From positions 29,019-52,776 of the forward strand of contig JAHBMJ010003232.1 in NCBI GenBank assembly GCA_018398765.1: DNA of 23,758 nucleotides, given 5' to 3'. The notes beneath the pieces are model-generated. The model was given only the letters and a program-made list of their open reading frames with translations, was not told where the DNA came from and made no database searches. Of this stretch, positions 9,179 to 18,785 are shown in pieces. The position numbers were made by a program, and so were the translations under genes. Position 1 is the stretch's first letter; the number at the start of each line of letters is the position of its first letter. The DNA comes from Chromera velia. Lineage: Eukaryota; Sar; Chromeraceae.

Positions 9179-10108
9179 ATACTCGAAGCGCTTAGCTACA
9201 CCAAAGAGAAGTACGGGGAAGAGTTCCAGGTGACTGAGCAGCTCTTTGAGGAAGCGGACATCCATGTATGCCAAGACCTCCTAGGCCGTGACTGGGAAGG
9301 ACCCCCCGTCAATGTCCTCGGCAAATTTCAAACCGATAAGATGTCAAACGAGCGTTATTCGTCCACATTTGTTTCTAAAAAGTGGGCTCTAGTTCAACAC
9401 CGCCCAGAATCTGCTCTATCAGTGTCGTCTGAGAAGAGTAGCAAGGAAATGCCTGTTTCAGAGAATGAAATGGGGGGGGAAACAGGGCCCCTGCTACTGG
9501 GCCTAATGTTTATTGAAGAAGTTCTCAACTCGGGACAGAAGAACTTGGAGCTGGTTGGCCATTGGTGGGAGCCTGCGAGCAAAAAAAACGGATATTATGG
9601 ATCGCTTTGGCCCTGTTATATTCAATCAAAAACCGACCCTAAAAAGAGAGCCATCCCGAAGAGAAGAGAACCGTGGAGAGTGTCGGTGTCAATGGCTTTG
9701 TGTTGCACACAGCTGGCCTCCCCCGTCATATATAAACAAACAGGAATGTACGAGAAAGGTGTGCTTCATACAGCTATGTTTGAGTGGTTGAAGCAAAATC
9801 ACTCCGATATCGTGATTGAGAGTAAGGATGTTGCGAAAAAGGTTGTGACTTCATTGAAAGAGGGAAGTGGAGATTCAGACAGAGGTGATTTGTCAGATGC
9901 AGAAGAAAAAGATGAGATGGGTGTTTTGGATGGAGCCTCAGCTTCGTCTTCAGCCTCGTCTTCATCGTCAGCCGCCGCTGCGGCTGATCCAAAGCAAAAT
10001 CAGAGGCATCGCGGAGGTCATCATCATCATCATACGCCATCCCTATCGGCCCATAATAGGCGTCTAGCGTTCGGCAAGTCACAACACGCAAGGCAGATTA
10101 TTAAATGA
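9179..10108 (+). CDS. 3'-terminal exon of an unrecognised protein (310 codons) inside the 7.5-kb element
   Basis: The exon opens directly after a typical acceptor (CAATTGCAG, ending at 9178). It stays open for 54 codons before its first methionine (9341), so it is probably the last exon of a spliced gene rather than a complete gene. It begins ILEALSYTKEKYGEEFQVTE. The first two thirds look globular, with aromatic and charged motifs (LGRDWEGPPV, LVGHWWEPASKKNGYYGSLW) and a basic patch (KKRAIPKRREPWR). The last third is acidic and low-complexity: runs of Ser, then Ala, then a GGHHHHHTP stretch, ending QHARQIIK. An AATAAA site lies about 145 bp after the stop. No transposase or other family was recognised. 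Its place in the element, about 920 bp from the right terminal repeat, makes an element-encoded protein plausible, but a captured host exon is equally possible. Confidence 0.62.
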   Translation: MLEALSYTKEKYGEEFQVTEQLFEEADIHVCQDLLGRDWEGPPVNVLGKFQTDKMSNERYSSTFVSKKWALVQHRPESALSVSSEKSSKEMPVSENEMGGETGPLLLGLMFIEEVLNSGQKNLELVGHWWEPASKKNGYYGSLWPCYIQSKTDPKKRAIPKRREPWRVSVSMALCCTQLASPVIYKQTGMYEKGVLHTAMFEWLKQNHSDIVIESKDVAKKVVTSLKEGSGDSDRGDLSDAEEKDEMGVLDGASASSSASSSSSAAAAADPKQNQRHRGGHHHHHTPSLSAHNRRLAFGKSQHARQIIK

Positions 10109-10252
10109 TGGACCCTTTATATCCGGCTCAGCGCTTCGGCCATCCATGAAAACCACCATGAAATCTTTGAAATTAGGTAAAGAAAAAGGGAGAGGCAAGG
10201 GTCGCTGACATGATGCACCAGAAAAAAATTAAAAAACATACAGTAGAAATCG

Positions 10253-10258
10253 AATAAA
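10253..10258 (+). promoter_or_regulatory. Likely polyadenylation signal
   Basis: AATAAA about 145 bp downstream of the stop at 10108, followed by AT-rich sequence. Confidence 0.4.
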
Positions 10259-11024
10259 TGCTTAAAGCGCTTCTGTAATTAAAGATTTGGTTTTATATTG
10301 AAATATTATTATGTCTATTTTCTTAGTTGTTATTGGTATTAGTGCAAAAAGATACATCAGATCAAATAGTTTCCCCCCCTTTTTTTTTATCTCCGTTTTT
10401 TTGTTTATTTTGTTATATTTCGCTATATAATGTAACAGTTTTAACTTTTTATTCATATTTATTGTACTTTAATAAATTGTTTATACTTAAATCGGTAATA
10501 AATCCTATAAAAATATTTATAGTATAAATTTTTGGCTAAGTTTTGAATGAATTATACTAGGAATTATAATTTTAAATTAAATATTCACTTTTTTCGTGTC
10601 CCGATCCGGATTACACGAAGTTTAAATTTCATGAATTGTAATTTCAATTGATTGTATGCACTCTTTCTGCTGTGTTAACTAGTCTATTTAATGCAATTGA
10701 ATCACACTGAAATAAAACTAGGTCGAAACTTAGTGAAAGCACATATGCTATTATACCAACTGGTTTTGAAGATAAACTTTTGGCAGAGTCCTCCGCATGC
10801 AAGTCTTCTACCAATTAATCATTATGAAACTACCATACATAGAATCAGCCAGTGCATATAATATCTTGGTTATTGAAAAAAAAATTAAATCACTAAACTT
10901 TCTTAGAAACTTTCAAAAATACACTTTTAAATGAGGTTATTTTTTAAAGTGGGAAAAAAAAAAGATGAAAAAAAAAAAATTGGTTTGTGACGCTTAAGTT
11001 TTTTTTTTTTTTAACGAGATGATT
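10259..11024. other. AT-rich right interior of the element
   Basis: No gene seen. Homopolymer A and T runs (about 10955-10980 and 11000-11012) and no counterpart of the left subterminal tandem repeats. Confidence 0.5.
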
Positions 11025-11091
11025 TTGTTTCAAAAACACCTAAAAAGCTCGGATTAAAAAGTTAAGTTCGAATCTAAAAAATACTCGAATC
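11025..11091 (-). repeat. Right terminal inverted repeat of the 7.5-kb element
   Basis: Reverse complement matches 3569-3635 at 64 of 67 positions. The three differences are single transitions. Confidence 0.8.
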
Positions 11092-11327
11092 CTGCCTTCT
11101 GCATGGAGTTGAGATTTTGGATTGCCCACTGAGTTGCTTTGGCCTCTCAGTACATACACTCCCCTTGAATGTGCTGTCTGCTCAAGATAAATCCCCAGCC
11201 TTACCAAGGACTTTTCTCGAAATTCAACCCCTCCATCTCCAATCAAATTTATGCCCGGTGTAACATGTTTGGCAGTGAGTTTAGTGAACTCTTCTGGATC
11301 TGCTGCATGTTTGCATGTTTCTTCCCC
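11092..11327 (-). pseudogene. Coding-like exon fragment cut by the right end of the 7.5-kb element
   Basis: On the minus strand a plausible acceptor (CTCGACAG, ending at 11328) opens a frame of 78 codons. It starts GEETCKHAADPEEF, includes VTPGINLIGDGGVEFREK and GIYLEQTAHSRGVYVLRGQS, and reaches the element edge after SQLHAEG. From there the frame reads on into the terminal repeat and stops at 11040. The residue mix looks like real protein rather than spacer, but I do not recognise a family. It may belong to the same broken minus-strand gene as the exons at 12045-12651; the phases do not let me prove a join. Confidence 0.35.
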
Positions 11328-11625
11328 CTGTCGAGCACCTCAAATTCAATCAAAAGGGGACAGATCTGGAACCACATCAAAGTTCACCGCTCCAAATGGT
11401 TCTGCGCTCCTGCTGTTGTCCCCTGAACCTTTGCTTCCTCCCTCTTGTCTACCCTATACGGTTGTATGCAGACTGCACACAGGAGGGAAGGGGGGCAGGG
11501 AAGGGAGAGACTGCAAGACAGAGGCGCCAGAGAAAACCCGTGATAATGGAGGGTTTTCATGTCTACAAGCCGTGGGGGAGTAGCTGAAGCCTGAAGTCAG
11601 TTTATCAGTCCGTCTGTCCCTCTCA

Positions 11626-11819
11626 CGTTCCTTGTATGCTTGCACCTCTTCCGGTCTTTTCTCTCACGTTCCTTGCATGCTTGCACCTCCTCCGGTCTTT
11701 TCTCTCACGTTCCTCGCATGCTTGCACCTCCTCCGTTCTTTTCTCTCACGTTCCTCGCATGCTTGCACTTCCATTGCTCTTTTCCCGCTCTTTACTTGCA
11801 CGTTCTTTGCATGCTTGCT
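11626..11819. repeat. 41-bp tandem repeat, about 4.5 copies
   Basis: Units start at 11626, 11667, 11708 and 11749, with a partial unit at 11801. The consensus is CGTTCCTTGCATGCTTGC, then ACCTCCTCCGGTCTTTTCTCTCA. Unit 4 is extended to 52 bp. The unit length is not a multiple of three and all three frames stay open, so the matching 100-118-residue frames are repeat artefacts. Confidence 0.85.
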
Positions 11820-11831
11820 TCTCTCTGTCTC

Positions 11832-11877
11832 GTGTGTGTGTGTGTGTGCGTGTGTGTATATGTGTGTGTGTGTATGT

Positions 11878-11919
<42 letters not shown>

Positions 11920-11920
11920 A
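11832..11920. repeat. (TG)n microsatellite
   Basis: TG dinucleotides with CG and TA interruptions, directly after the 41-bp array. Confidence 0.92.
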
Positions 11921-12044
11921 TGCATCATTCCATGCAACCACATAGAGACACAAGGATGCAAAGCAGTGAAAAAATTTAGAGAGAAGAAATGAGAAGAACA
12001 GAGGGGGGGAGGGGATAGGAAGCGGAAAGAGAAGAAAAACTGAC

Positions 12045-12651
12045 TTCCATCTGCTTCCACCACTCCACAATATGCATTGCGGGGGTCTTCAAACTGATGG
12101 TAGAACGCGTTTCTATTCCTGAACCGTTCAACCAGGTCCAATTTGGACACCCCCTTTCCTGGTCCATCACATGGCCCTCCAAGTTTTCCTCTTTTCCCCG
12201 TTTCTTTCTGGATTTATCTCCATTCAACGATATAAGAACGAATCACTGAATAGAAGTCATTCACTTGATGCTTTTTAAAGGTATATTCGGGTCTTTTACT
12301 GCTCCTTGCTTCTTTTCAAACTTTTTTCGGGGTAAGGTGTTTTGCATATGCCCAGAGCAAATAAAATTTTCCTTTAACACCTATGCGAAGGATTCGTTCA
12401 TCAAATATGTAGCCTGTATCAAAGAAGACGTCGGTTCGAATCACCGGGTGCCACCCTATGTTTTCTTTTCGTGTTGCAGCCCTTCTCCAAGGATTGGTCG
12501 GAAGAGGGACGCTTTTCCCTTCTCTGTTTACATAGTGCAGGTGCTTTGAGACAAGACTCCAGTTCATGAGCGTCTCTACAACATGAGTCCAGTCCTTCGC
12601 CAAGAACTCGCACACATCATGGACCGATTCAAAGTCTTCAGGGCGTTCCAT
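12045..12651 (-). CDS. Partial minus-strand gene with an F-box-like N-terminus (exon borders unresolved)
   Basis: From an ATG at 12651 a 111-codon frame reads MERPEDFESVHDVCEFLAKD and later ETLMNWSLVSKHLHYVN. The SLVSKHLHY segment after a hydrophobic helix resembles the end of an F-box, which docks proteins onto SCF ubiquitin ligases through Skp1. This is a resemblance only. The frame continues WHPVIRTDVFFDTGYIFDER and closes at 12316; good donors lie before that (for example at the WHP-V codons and in GCATAG-GTGTTA). A second coding-like block at about 12045-12160, minus strand, encodes KLDLVERFRNRNAFYHQFED, then PRNAYCGVVEADG, and ends at a GTCAGT donor. Exon joins between the blocks could not be fixed. 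The gene may continue into 11092-11327 and be truncated by the transposon-like element. Confidence 0.35.
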
Positions 12652-13552
12652 CTTTCATAATTGAATGTGTGTGTATCAATCAGTTCAAACTCAATATGCC
12701 TTTTGAAGACAAATAGGCTTGAGTTTCCAACGAGACGGGTATACTAGACGAGCATAGCCGAGTCATTCACAAGGGACAACTTTTAATTTGACTCTTCATA
12801 TATGTGAAATTGTAAGGCACTAATATATTATTTGAAGCTGAGTTAGTGAGTGAGTGCCTAGTCCGTCCCTAAATGGAAAACCAAATAAAATTCTAACTTG
12901 TAAAATTAGACAGGGGTGTAACATTTTTTTCAAAAAAAAATATTTGTACAGGGGTGAGAAGCGAGCGATAGGTGCAACCAAGCGAGGATTTGCACTGAAG
13001 AGAAGATTCTTTCCTCTGAATTCCTCGGAATTTCCTCATGGCACCTTCCTCTCAGTCGGGAAGAGTGTTATGACATTGTGAATGACCGCAGGGGAAGTGG
13101 TCTTTCGAGAGATTGTGCTCCAGCCTCAATATTAATAACTAAACTCCTAACTTAAGTCTGACCAGCACCGGGTCGAGCCATTTAATTAATTTTTTACTTG
13201 CTCTCCGCATCGGCGATGGCCACCAAGCGACGGGCTTCGTGGCCGTGACCAGCTCGAAATCTGAAGTCTCTTCACTTGTAGCGCCGTCCGCAGCTCAGAC
13301 AACCGCGTCAGTCTCTCTCACATCTGTATGTGCTGAGCTTGCTCTGCTGTCTGAAGTTTTCTTCTTGCCGTCTCCGTCTCCTGACTGAATGTCCAGTTGC
13401 CATAAGTCAACTCTCTCGGCCTCGGCTTTTCGCTTTTTTGTCTTACACGATCACTCACATGTAGATAAGCATTTTTTGTGGTGTCTCCTTCTCAGTGCGA
13501 CCCACTGACTTCGATTTGGAGTTTGCGTTTCTCTGCCGTCTCCTCTCTTCAG
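12652..13552. other. Spacer without a recognised gene
   Basis: AT-rich first half, then C/T-rich sequence approaching the Argonaute gene. It may contain the promoter or early exons of the Argonaute, but none can be delimited. CAGGGGTG occurs twice (about 12911 and 12950). Confidence 0.45.
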
Positions 13553-13838
13553 CTTCCCGAGTTATACCCCAGACAGAGGCACAGCAGGAACACGTCCTTG
13601 TGCAACAAGGTTTCTGCTCATTTCCCGTCTTTGGCGGGGGCAGAGCAAAGCTTGTGGAGCCCTTTTCAGGCGCAGTTTTGTGTAGATGATGGGTGGCGTT
13701 GTTGTCATGCTGTGACACGCTGAAAGGTTCCAGAGGACGATGAATTGTGCGTGCGTGCGTCGGACTATGCATTCGAAGAAGGCGTCCGAGGCATAGTGTC
13801 TGTCCAGCGATCAATCTGTCTGTGCATTCTTTCTGCAG

Positions 13839-16800
13839 AAAGACACTTCTGGACAGAGACCAAACGCACGAAGAAAAGGCTGAGCGTCAAAAGAACTCCT
13901 AGGAAGATGACTGCCGAAGGGGGACCATCGGCGCCCTATGTCTGCACAGGGGGAGACATCTACCGCCTTAACACCCCCACAGAGGCCCTTGATTTGGTCT
14001 GCACGGTCAGTGAGGAACTGATTTGATGTGGCATTGGCACGGATGGTCTGTGGAGGGCATGAAATCATGAAAGAGACGGGCAGGTTGAAAAAAGACACCA
14101 CAACATTGATGCCGGATGATGAATCTCTCATCCGTCTCTCCACGCCGTTTCTTTCTTTCTCTGTTTGCAGAAACTCGAAATCCCAAGCCGAGTACCGAGG
14201 TCGGTCCATCTTGTCCGAGTGTCGTCTCATTTCTTCTGCTTGACTTGTTGACTAGATCGCCTTTTCTGTCTCTTGTTCTGTGTTTTTGGAAATTCGATCT
14301 GCCCCTCCTTTCCTGTTCCTTTGTCCACTGCGTCTTTTGCAGTCCTTGCTGTTGATTCTGGAGCCTTTTGGCCCTCCGTACTTCATGATCTCCTTGATGC
14401 AATTCGTTCCTTTCGTCCTTGCTTTGTTCGTCTTTCTGTCCATCCATCCGTCTCTCTTTCTCTTTTCGCCTTCGGATCTTCCCCCTCCCTCTTACCCCCG
14501 TTTCTGTTCTCGACAGAAATGAGGGCGGAGCTCTGGCAGACAAAGAAGATCACAGAAAGAAAGAGGGCTGCCCTGCTGGAAGACCCCCTTTCTTCCACAT
14601 GATGACGGAGGACCCGAAACTCAGAGAGCCTTCTCTGAAGGAACGGTTGGCGAGGGGGAATGACATTCTCATCAGGACTGCGGCGGAAAAGTCGAAAAAG
14701 GTACTGCAGTTACAAGGATGAGAGAGAGCCCTAGGAAAAAAGAGACCCCGGCATGTCCGGCTCGCTTCACCCTCTGCACGTAGTCTAGCTCGCACCCTTT
14801 CCAACTGTATCTGGGACAGAAGCGGCTGAACGTTCACTCATAGAGGCAATCAAACAAACCCTTACAAGCACCCTCCCGATCAAACTTTCCTCGACTCCAT
14901 GTTCCCCTATTCCTCCCTCGTTTCGCTGCACATGCATGCCCATGCCATGTTTGCTTTTCCACATCCTTGCACATTCATGTACCTTCACTCAGGTGCCCCT
15001 TGACTTCTCTGGAGAGCCCGAGAAGGAACAGCAGAAGGAGGGTGTGCGAGTGGGAACGAAAGAGACCGGTAGGTCAGTCAAATTCTCTATTGTCCTACTT
15101 CCTCCGTTGGTCTGTTGACTTGCACTGTGAGACAAATGAGGGGGGCGACCATCTCTGGCAAGCACGAAGTCTCAGTTGCCTCTCGCACGAACTGACGAGC
15201 CACCGACCTAATGAATGGAACCATCAGTCATTCAATGAAGCAAAGGAGACAGAAGGAGCAAAAAGTGAGGAATGAGGGGAAAGAAGAGACATGAAACAAA
15301 ACCAACAACACAGTTCTTTTTGTTTTCGCTCCACTGTAACCTGCAAGCCTCTCTCTTGACCCTCTGCTTCTCCTTCAACCCCCCCTCGGGAGTGCAGAGT
15401 GCTGTTCTTTTGATCCCATCCCCCGTCTAGAGGGTCACGGAGCAGCTGACGGAGCGGATCTCCAGCAGATCGATGTCATCTCCGAGGAGGCCTACCCGAA
15501 GTTCCCTCCCTGGCTGTTGGTGCACCCCCCGGATCACGAGCACCTGTTGCCACTCCTGATGCGGTCCTTCGAGGAACAGCTGAAGGCCAACAGCATGACT
15601 GGACGGGGACCGGAGGTGCTCTCAGTGTCCACAACATGCGAAGAAAAGTTCACAAGCGAAATCCGCAACCACATCGCACTTCTCCACGCACAGCTGGACT
15701 TGGTCCTGGTAATCCTACCAAAGCAGAACGGAGAGAAGATCTACGCAGAGCTGAAGGATCAGATGAGCAGAGGCGCCCTCTCTTGTTCACTCCAGTGTGT
15801 CAAGACCGAGACGTTGCAGAAGAAGGGCGCGAGGGCTGCCGCAAAGCTTTTCGACCAGATGATCTGCAAACAGGTCAGGTTGGACCAGCACTCTCCAACT
15901 CCCCGTGCCATCCCGGATGTCTTTTTTCTTTCTGACACCTCTATTTGCTCAGACGTTTGCATGACACACACAATCGCTCTCTGCGCCAATGAAGAAGAAA
16001 GAGAGCGAAATGGTGGAAGCTCCTTCTCGCAGTCACACGTGAGAGTCCGAAAAAACCATGCGGGGCAGTGCCTTTTTATTTTCTCCTCCTTCCAAGTGTG
16101 CATGTGAGTGCAGGAAGGTCTGCTGTGGAATCACAAAGCCTCCGAGCTCCATCCGACGATGGTGGTCGGCATCCACACCCCTTCCTCTGCCACGACGGGA
16201 CTCACGGTCGTGTCCTTCTCGGCCTCGTTCAACAGTTCCTACACCAAGTATCTCTCTTCGTCCTCATTCATCAAATCCCATCCGCCTGAAGAGACGGCAG
16301 AGCCCTTCGCGCAGTTCCTCAGAAAGGCTCTCGAGCACTTCCGAAGGAATCAGGAACACGCCAGAGGCCCATTGAAGCAGAACTCTTACCCTGCCCGCAT
16401 CATCATCTACAAGAGCACCGTCTCCGAGGAGAGGCAAGGAGACCAGGAGATCAAGGCACTCACCAATGTCCTCAGGGGGGTGGATGCTCGATGGGCCTCT
16501 AATGTCGAGGTGGCCTTCCTTGTCATCACCTCCACCACACTTCCTGTGGCAGAGACCCCCTGCCTGAGAGGCCTACGAGGAGATGAAAGAGGCCAAGAGA
16601 CTGCGGACAAGAAAGGCGACCTCACCAACATCCACGCCCTGACCACCATCGCCTCAGGTGTGAGTGCTGGGAAGACGTCTGGCCTCTGCGTCCCCCACCT
16701 CCCCAAGAACTCCGCTGCCCCCGTCCACTACACCGTCCTCTACTGGCAGGCAGGGAGCATGACGGCATCTGATCTGCAGACCCTGACCAAACGGCTGAGC

Positions 16801-16956
16801 ATGCTCTGCCAGGACCAGCAAGGGTGCGTTCGCGTCCCTGCTCCTCTCGTGTGCGCCTCGAAGCAGTGCGCCCTGTATTTGCAGCTCGAGACTAGGAACC
16901 AGAGTGAGATCAACAGGGCCATTCCGTACGTGCACATGGACACTCCTCCCTGCTGA
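13839..16956 (+). CDS. Argonaute/Piwi-family protein with a degenerate slicer site
   Basis: Argonautes bind small-RNA guides and silence complementary RNA. Six exons fit GT-AG borders with matching phases: 13839-14005, 14171-14199, 14517-14700, 14993-15068, 15431-15873, 16114-16956. An optional earlier exon at 13553-13609 also keeps phase. Exons 3-4 look like the end of PAZ and linker 2 (NDILIRTAAEKSKK). Exon 5 is MID: LDLVLVILPKQNGEKIYAEL, then LQCVKTETLQKKG. Its guide 5'-phosphate contacts Y (15742), K (15754), Q (15793) and a final K (15868) are kept; one usual Lys is Gln. Exon 6 is PIWI: MVVGIHTPSS, RIIIYKSTVSEERQ, APVHYTVLYWQ, VPAPLVCASKQ. The DEDH catalytic residues read His (16174), Glu (16291), Ser (16414) and Ser (16858), so cleavage is unlikely. 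The visible product is about 580 residues against the usual 800-1000; the N domain and most of PAZ are missing or in unfound exons. A start at ATG 13907 is possible. Confidence 0.85.
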
Positions 16957-18721
16957 CTCTCGATCAGCGAGACCGGACGGGGGAGGAGGGGGCGCTGAGT
17001 TGTGGGACTTTCTGATCTCCTTCTGTCGTCTCTCGTGACAAGAGGGAACAGACGTGTGGGTGTGTGGAGACGGCAGGTGTTTGTCCTTGTGGTAGTCTTC
17101 TCTCTTGTTTGCTGTGTGGATTTGTTTTCCATTTTTTGCTGCTGACTGGAAGATGAACGTGATGAGGTAGCCAGCAGAAAGCGGAAAGAAAAAAATAAGA
17201 AAAAACGAGGAAAGGGGCCAATTGAGGGGGGGGCACTACCAAGACAGCGAGATGAGATCAGAAGAGATCCCCAACTCTGGACGTGTGTGGGCAGGAGATG
17301 GATGGGGTGCCATTGGCGAGAAGAAAAAAAAGAGAAAAGACAGAACAGGAGAAATGCCCTCAAAGAATTCCATTTCAAGAAAACTGAGTACCCACTTATT
17401 TAAGTAGATTGTCGGCGGCTTCTTGTCGACTGTGCACAGAGGGGCGCATCAGAAAGAGCCCTTTCATATGTAATTGATCACTTAAGGCTGGTCGATGATA
17501 CTGCGTGTGCACAGCTCCCCTCCCAACCGCTTGTTATACCTCTCTCCCTTTTCTGAAAGTCACTCCAAAAAAGTTTTCTCAGCTCGAGTGAGACTGTCTC
17601 TCCGTGCCGGTCCTCGCAAAATGAAGGGAAGGGAAATTTGAAGGGAGAGGCCCGAATGAATTTTCGAAGCAGAACAGACGAGACAGAATCGGGTCGAATG
17701 AAGGAAAAGGGGGGAAGGAGGCAAGGATGTGGCGGATGCGTAATGTGTCCGTCCCCTTTCTCTCCTTCTCACTCTCTGCCTTTCCTGTACGTTCTTTCTC
17801 TAACATTTTCTTTCCCTTTTACACAGCAGGGCAGGGCACTGAGGTTGTCACATGATAGTCCCTCCCAAAGCGATTTTACAGCCTCCATTGACAAAGGAAT
17901 GAGCTGAAACACCAAGAAAAAGAAGAAAAAGAAAACAAGCAGAAAGAAGAAAACAAGAAAGGAGTTAGACGAGGGAGAGCTTGAGGGGAAGTGTGGGCCC
18001 AAGTACACCCAGCGAGTCCATTTATTTAATTCTCTCTTCCCGTCTTATCTATTATCGCTTTCCTCATGTCTGTGCACTGTCTTTTCCCTTTCTCTGCCTG
18101 CCTTCATGCTCTTCTTCTCATGTTCATTGCGTGGCCTCTTTCTCTTTCCTGTTCTGTCCTTGTATGATCTCCGTCTGCCTGTTGTGTCTTTGCGCGTTGC
18201 TCTCCTTCAGTTTGCATGACAGGGACCGGGTGGGATTCCATCCTTGTCATCCGTCTTGCAAGCGTGCAACGATGATCCAATTTTTCGGTCGTCAGGGGAC
18301 CCCCGGTATCTCTGAGGAGTCGTTTGAGGGGACCCAGCAGAGAGCTTGACTTCCTCGCACTTAACATAAACGCCGTCCGACATATTTATTTATTGTTCTG
18401 AAAGGGGAAAAGAAGGAAGCCTTCCCTGGATCAATCCAACCTCCGTGTCCGCCTGCCTTCACCTTGTGTTTCTATTTATTGCAAGTGCTGATCGGGAGAT
18501 CTTTTCAGGTTCCTTCTATTTGCTTGTAGCCTTCTACACAGATGGAATCGAAGGATCGATGCATGGAACTGCGGGCAAGAGGATCGAAAAGCTACTCGGT
18601 CGGACCTTGACTGACGATTTACAGCCGCCGAATCCTTACCGAGAGAGACACGTGGAGGGACATCCACTGATTAGGGCATTACAATGCAGACCAACCGCCG
18701 CCCTTTCACCCTGAGTCGATC

Positions 18722-18726
18722 GAAAA

Positions 18727-18761
<35 letters not shown>

Positions 18762-18785
18762 GAAGGAAGGAAGGAAGGAAGGAAG
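18722..18785. repeat. (GAAA)n-(GGAA)n compound microsatellite
   Basis: Ten or so GAAA units pass directly into GGAA units. Confidence 0.92.

Larger units (their letters stand above)
3569..11091. mobile_element. Putative 7.5-kb terminal-inverted-repeat DNA transposon
   Basis: Positions 3569-3635 and 11025-11091 are inverted copies, matching at 64 of 67 positions; both outer ends read GATTC(A/G)AGTATTTTTTAG. Such a long, near-identical inverted pair 7.5 kb apart is hard to explain by chance and is typical of the two ends of a DNA transposon. The interior is AT-rich, carries long simple repeats and a nested MITE, and has one clear coding exon (9179-10108) oriented toward the right end. No target-site duplication is evident: the left flank ends CCAGCCC and the right flank begins CTGCCTT. 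No known transposase motif was recognised, so the element may be non-autonomous, of an unfamiliar superfamily, or an old insertion whose flanks have diverged. Confidence 0.6.

Noticed and set aside
11632-12150. Several 100-134-residue frames over the TG and 41-bp repeats
   Set aside because: All three frames stay open because of the repeat; only the non-repeat part at 12045-12150, minus strand, looks coding.
12431-12453. tRNA-like T-loop (GGTTCGAATC) followed by a GGTGCCACC end
   Set aside because: The flanking bases do not form a T-stem and no D or anticodon arm is found upstream.
13455-13814. 119-residue minus-strand frame
   Set aside because: Low-complexity, Cys/Thr/Arg-rich, and antisense to a possible early Argonaute exon; no family features.
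18445-18714. 89-residue plus-strand frame with some coding flavour
   Set aside because: No recognisable domain and no convincing splice sites or partners; left in the spacer description.
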